DNA of 6,418 bases, from NCBI GenBank assembly GCA_045597205.1, contig JAZODT010000048.1, positions 1 to 6,418 of the forward strand, read 5' to 3'. The position numbers and the translations under genes were made by a program. Shown here piece after piece: positions 6,076-6,418 of this stretch. Numbering within the stretch: position 1 is the stretch's first letter; each line of letters opens with the position of its first letter. Below the pieces are notes generated by a model that worked only from the letters and a program-made list of their open reading frames with translations, was not told the origin of the DNA and did not search any database. This DNA is from UMGS755 sp045597205. GTDB lineage: Bacteria; Bacillota; Clostridia; UBA1381; UBA9506.

Positions 6076-6418
6076 CACAAAAACAGTTAATTGACAAAGC
6101 AGTTTCTCTGCTTGATAGCGGCACCGTTTCCTGCGTGATTGGCTGGGAAAAAGGTGAGTTTGATTATGATATTACACCTGCAGTATTTAAAAACGCTGAG
6201 GATGTAAAAGAAAAGTTTGTTTGGAATGATTTTTGCGGTGCAAACTTTTCAAAATATTTAATTGCGCAAACCGGTAAATGCGAGGGAAAAATTTTAGTAT
6301 TTTTGAAGCCTTGCGATACCTATAGCTTTAACCAGCTGTTAACAGAGCACCGTTTTGATCGTGAAAAGGTGTATGCTGTGGGCATTCCCTGCGACGGCAT
6401 GGCCGATATCCGCCTGAT
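6063..6418 (+). CDS. FrhB/FdhB-like iron-sulfur oxidoreductase, N-terminal part (partial; candidate FlxC-like subunit)
   Basis: The frame is open from ATG 6063 to the window edge, giving 118 codons with no stop; the C-terminal part is missing. The visible portion resembles the N-terminal region of 4Fe-4S dicluster proteins related to coenzyme F420 hydrogenase/formate dehydrogenase beta subunits. These often follow hdrA-mvhD in anaerobes. Supporting features are VSCVIGWEKG (22-31), VWNDFCGANFSKYL (53-66, C58), the strand-loop ILVFLKPCDTYSF (77-89, C84), then FDREKVYAVGIPCDG (98-112, C110). By family expectation the part beyond the edge should contain CxxCxxCxxxCP motifs. Its likely job is to pass electrons from an NAD(P)H- or other donor-oxidising subunit to the MvhD-like protein. 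It overlaps that gene by 13 nt. Recognition rests on memory of short motifs, so the family is moderately certain and the FlxC label tentative. Confidence 0.7.
   Translation, partial: MQTITQKQLIDKAVSLLDSGTVSCVIGWEKGEFDYDITPAVFKNAEDVKEKFVWNDFCGANFSKYLIAQTGKCEGKILVFLKPCDTYSFNQLLTEHRFDREKVYAVGIPCDGMADIRL

Noticed and set aside
1..6418. CRISPR arrays, insertion sequences, tRNA/rRNA genes or long repeats
   Set aside because: None seen on either strand; the recurring CCGGTA-like words are explained by common Gly, Thr and Lys codon pairs.

Overview
The window holds a single plus-strand gene cluster from what looks like an anaerobic bacterium, most likely of the Bacillota/Negativicutes type. This rests on moderately AT-leaning codon use, strong GGAGG ribosome binding sites and a consensus sigma-A promoter. 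The pairing of a reductive C4 branch (malate dehydrogenase, fumarase) with a soluble heterodisulfide-reductase-like complex also points that way. The taxonomic call is an inference; no rRNA or other marker is present.

Layout: bases 1-40 may be the last codons of an upstream gene. A consensus extended -10 promoter at 37-65 precedes an LDH-fold malate/lactate dehydrogenase (115-1056). It is followed by class II fumarase (1079-2455), hdrB (2471-3262), hdrC (3255-3641), hdrA (3656-5650, GTG start), an MvhD/FlxD-type electron-transfer subunit (5641-6075) and a partial FrhB-like iron-sulfur protein (6063 to the window edge). Junctions are +22, +15, -8, +14, -10 and -13 nt, and I see no terminator or second clear promoter, so all of it probably forms one transcript. 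The genes are packed, with no gene-free stretch above 300 bases.

How they work together: Mdh and FumC interconvert oxaloacetate, malate and fumarate. HdrA (flavin, electron bifurcation), HdrB (two CCG modules binding noncubane clusters), HdrC (two [4Fe-4S]) and the MvhD-like subunit form the core of an HdrABC complex. The order hdrBCA-mvhD-FrhB-like resembles the bacterial Hdr-Flx loci, in which NADH oxidation is thought to be coupled to reduction of ferredoxin and a disulfide. An NAD(P)H-binding partner would be expected just downstream, beyond the window. The unusual point is linkage to malate/fumarate enzymes, which suggests that bifurcation is tied to the fumarate/succinate branch. That link is an inference from gene order.
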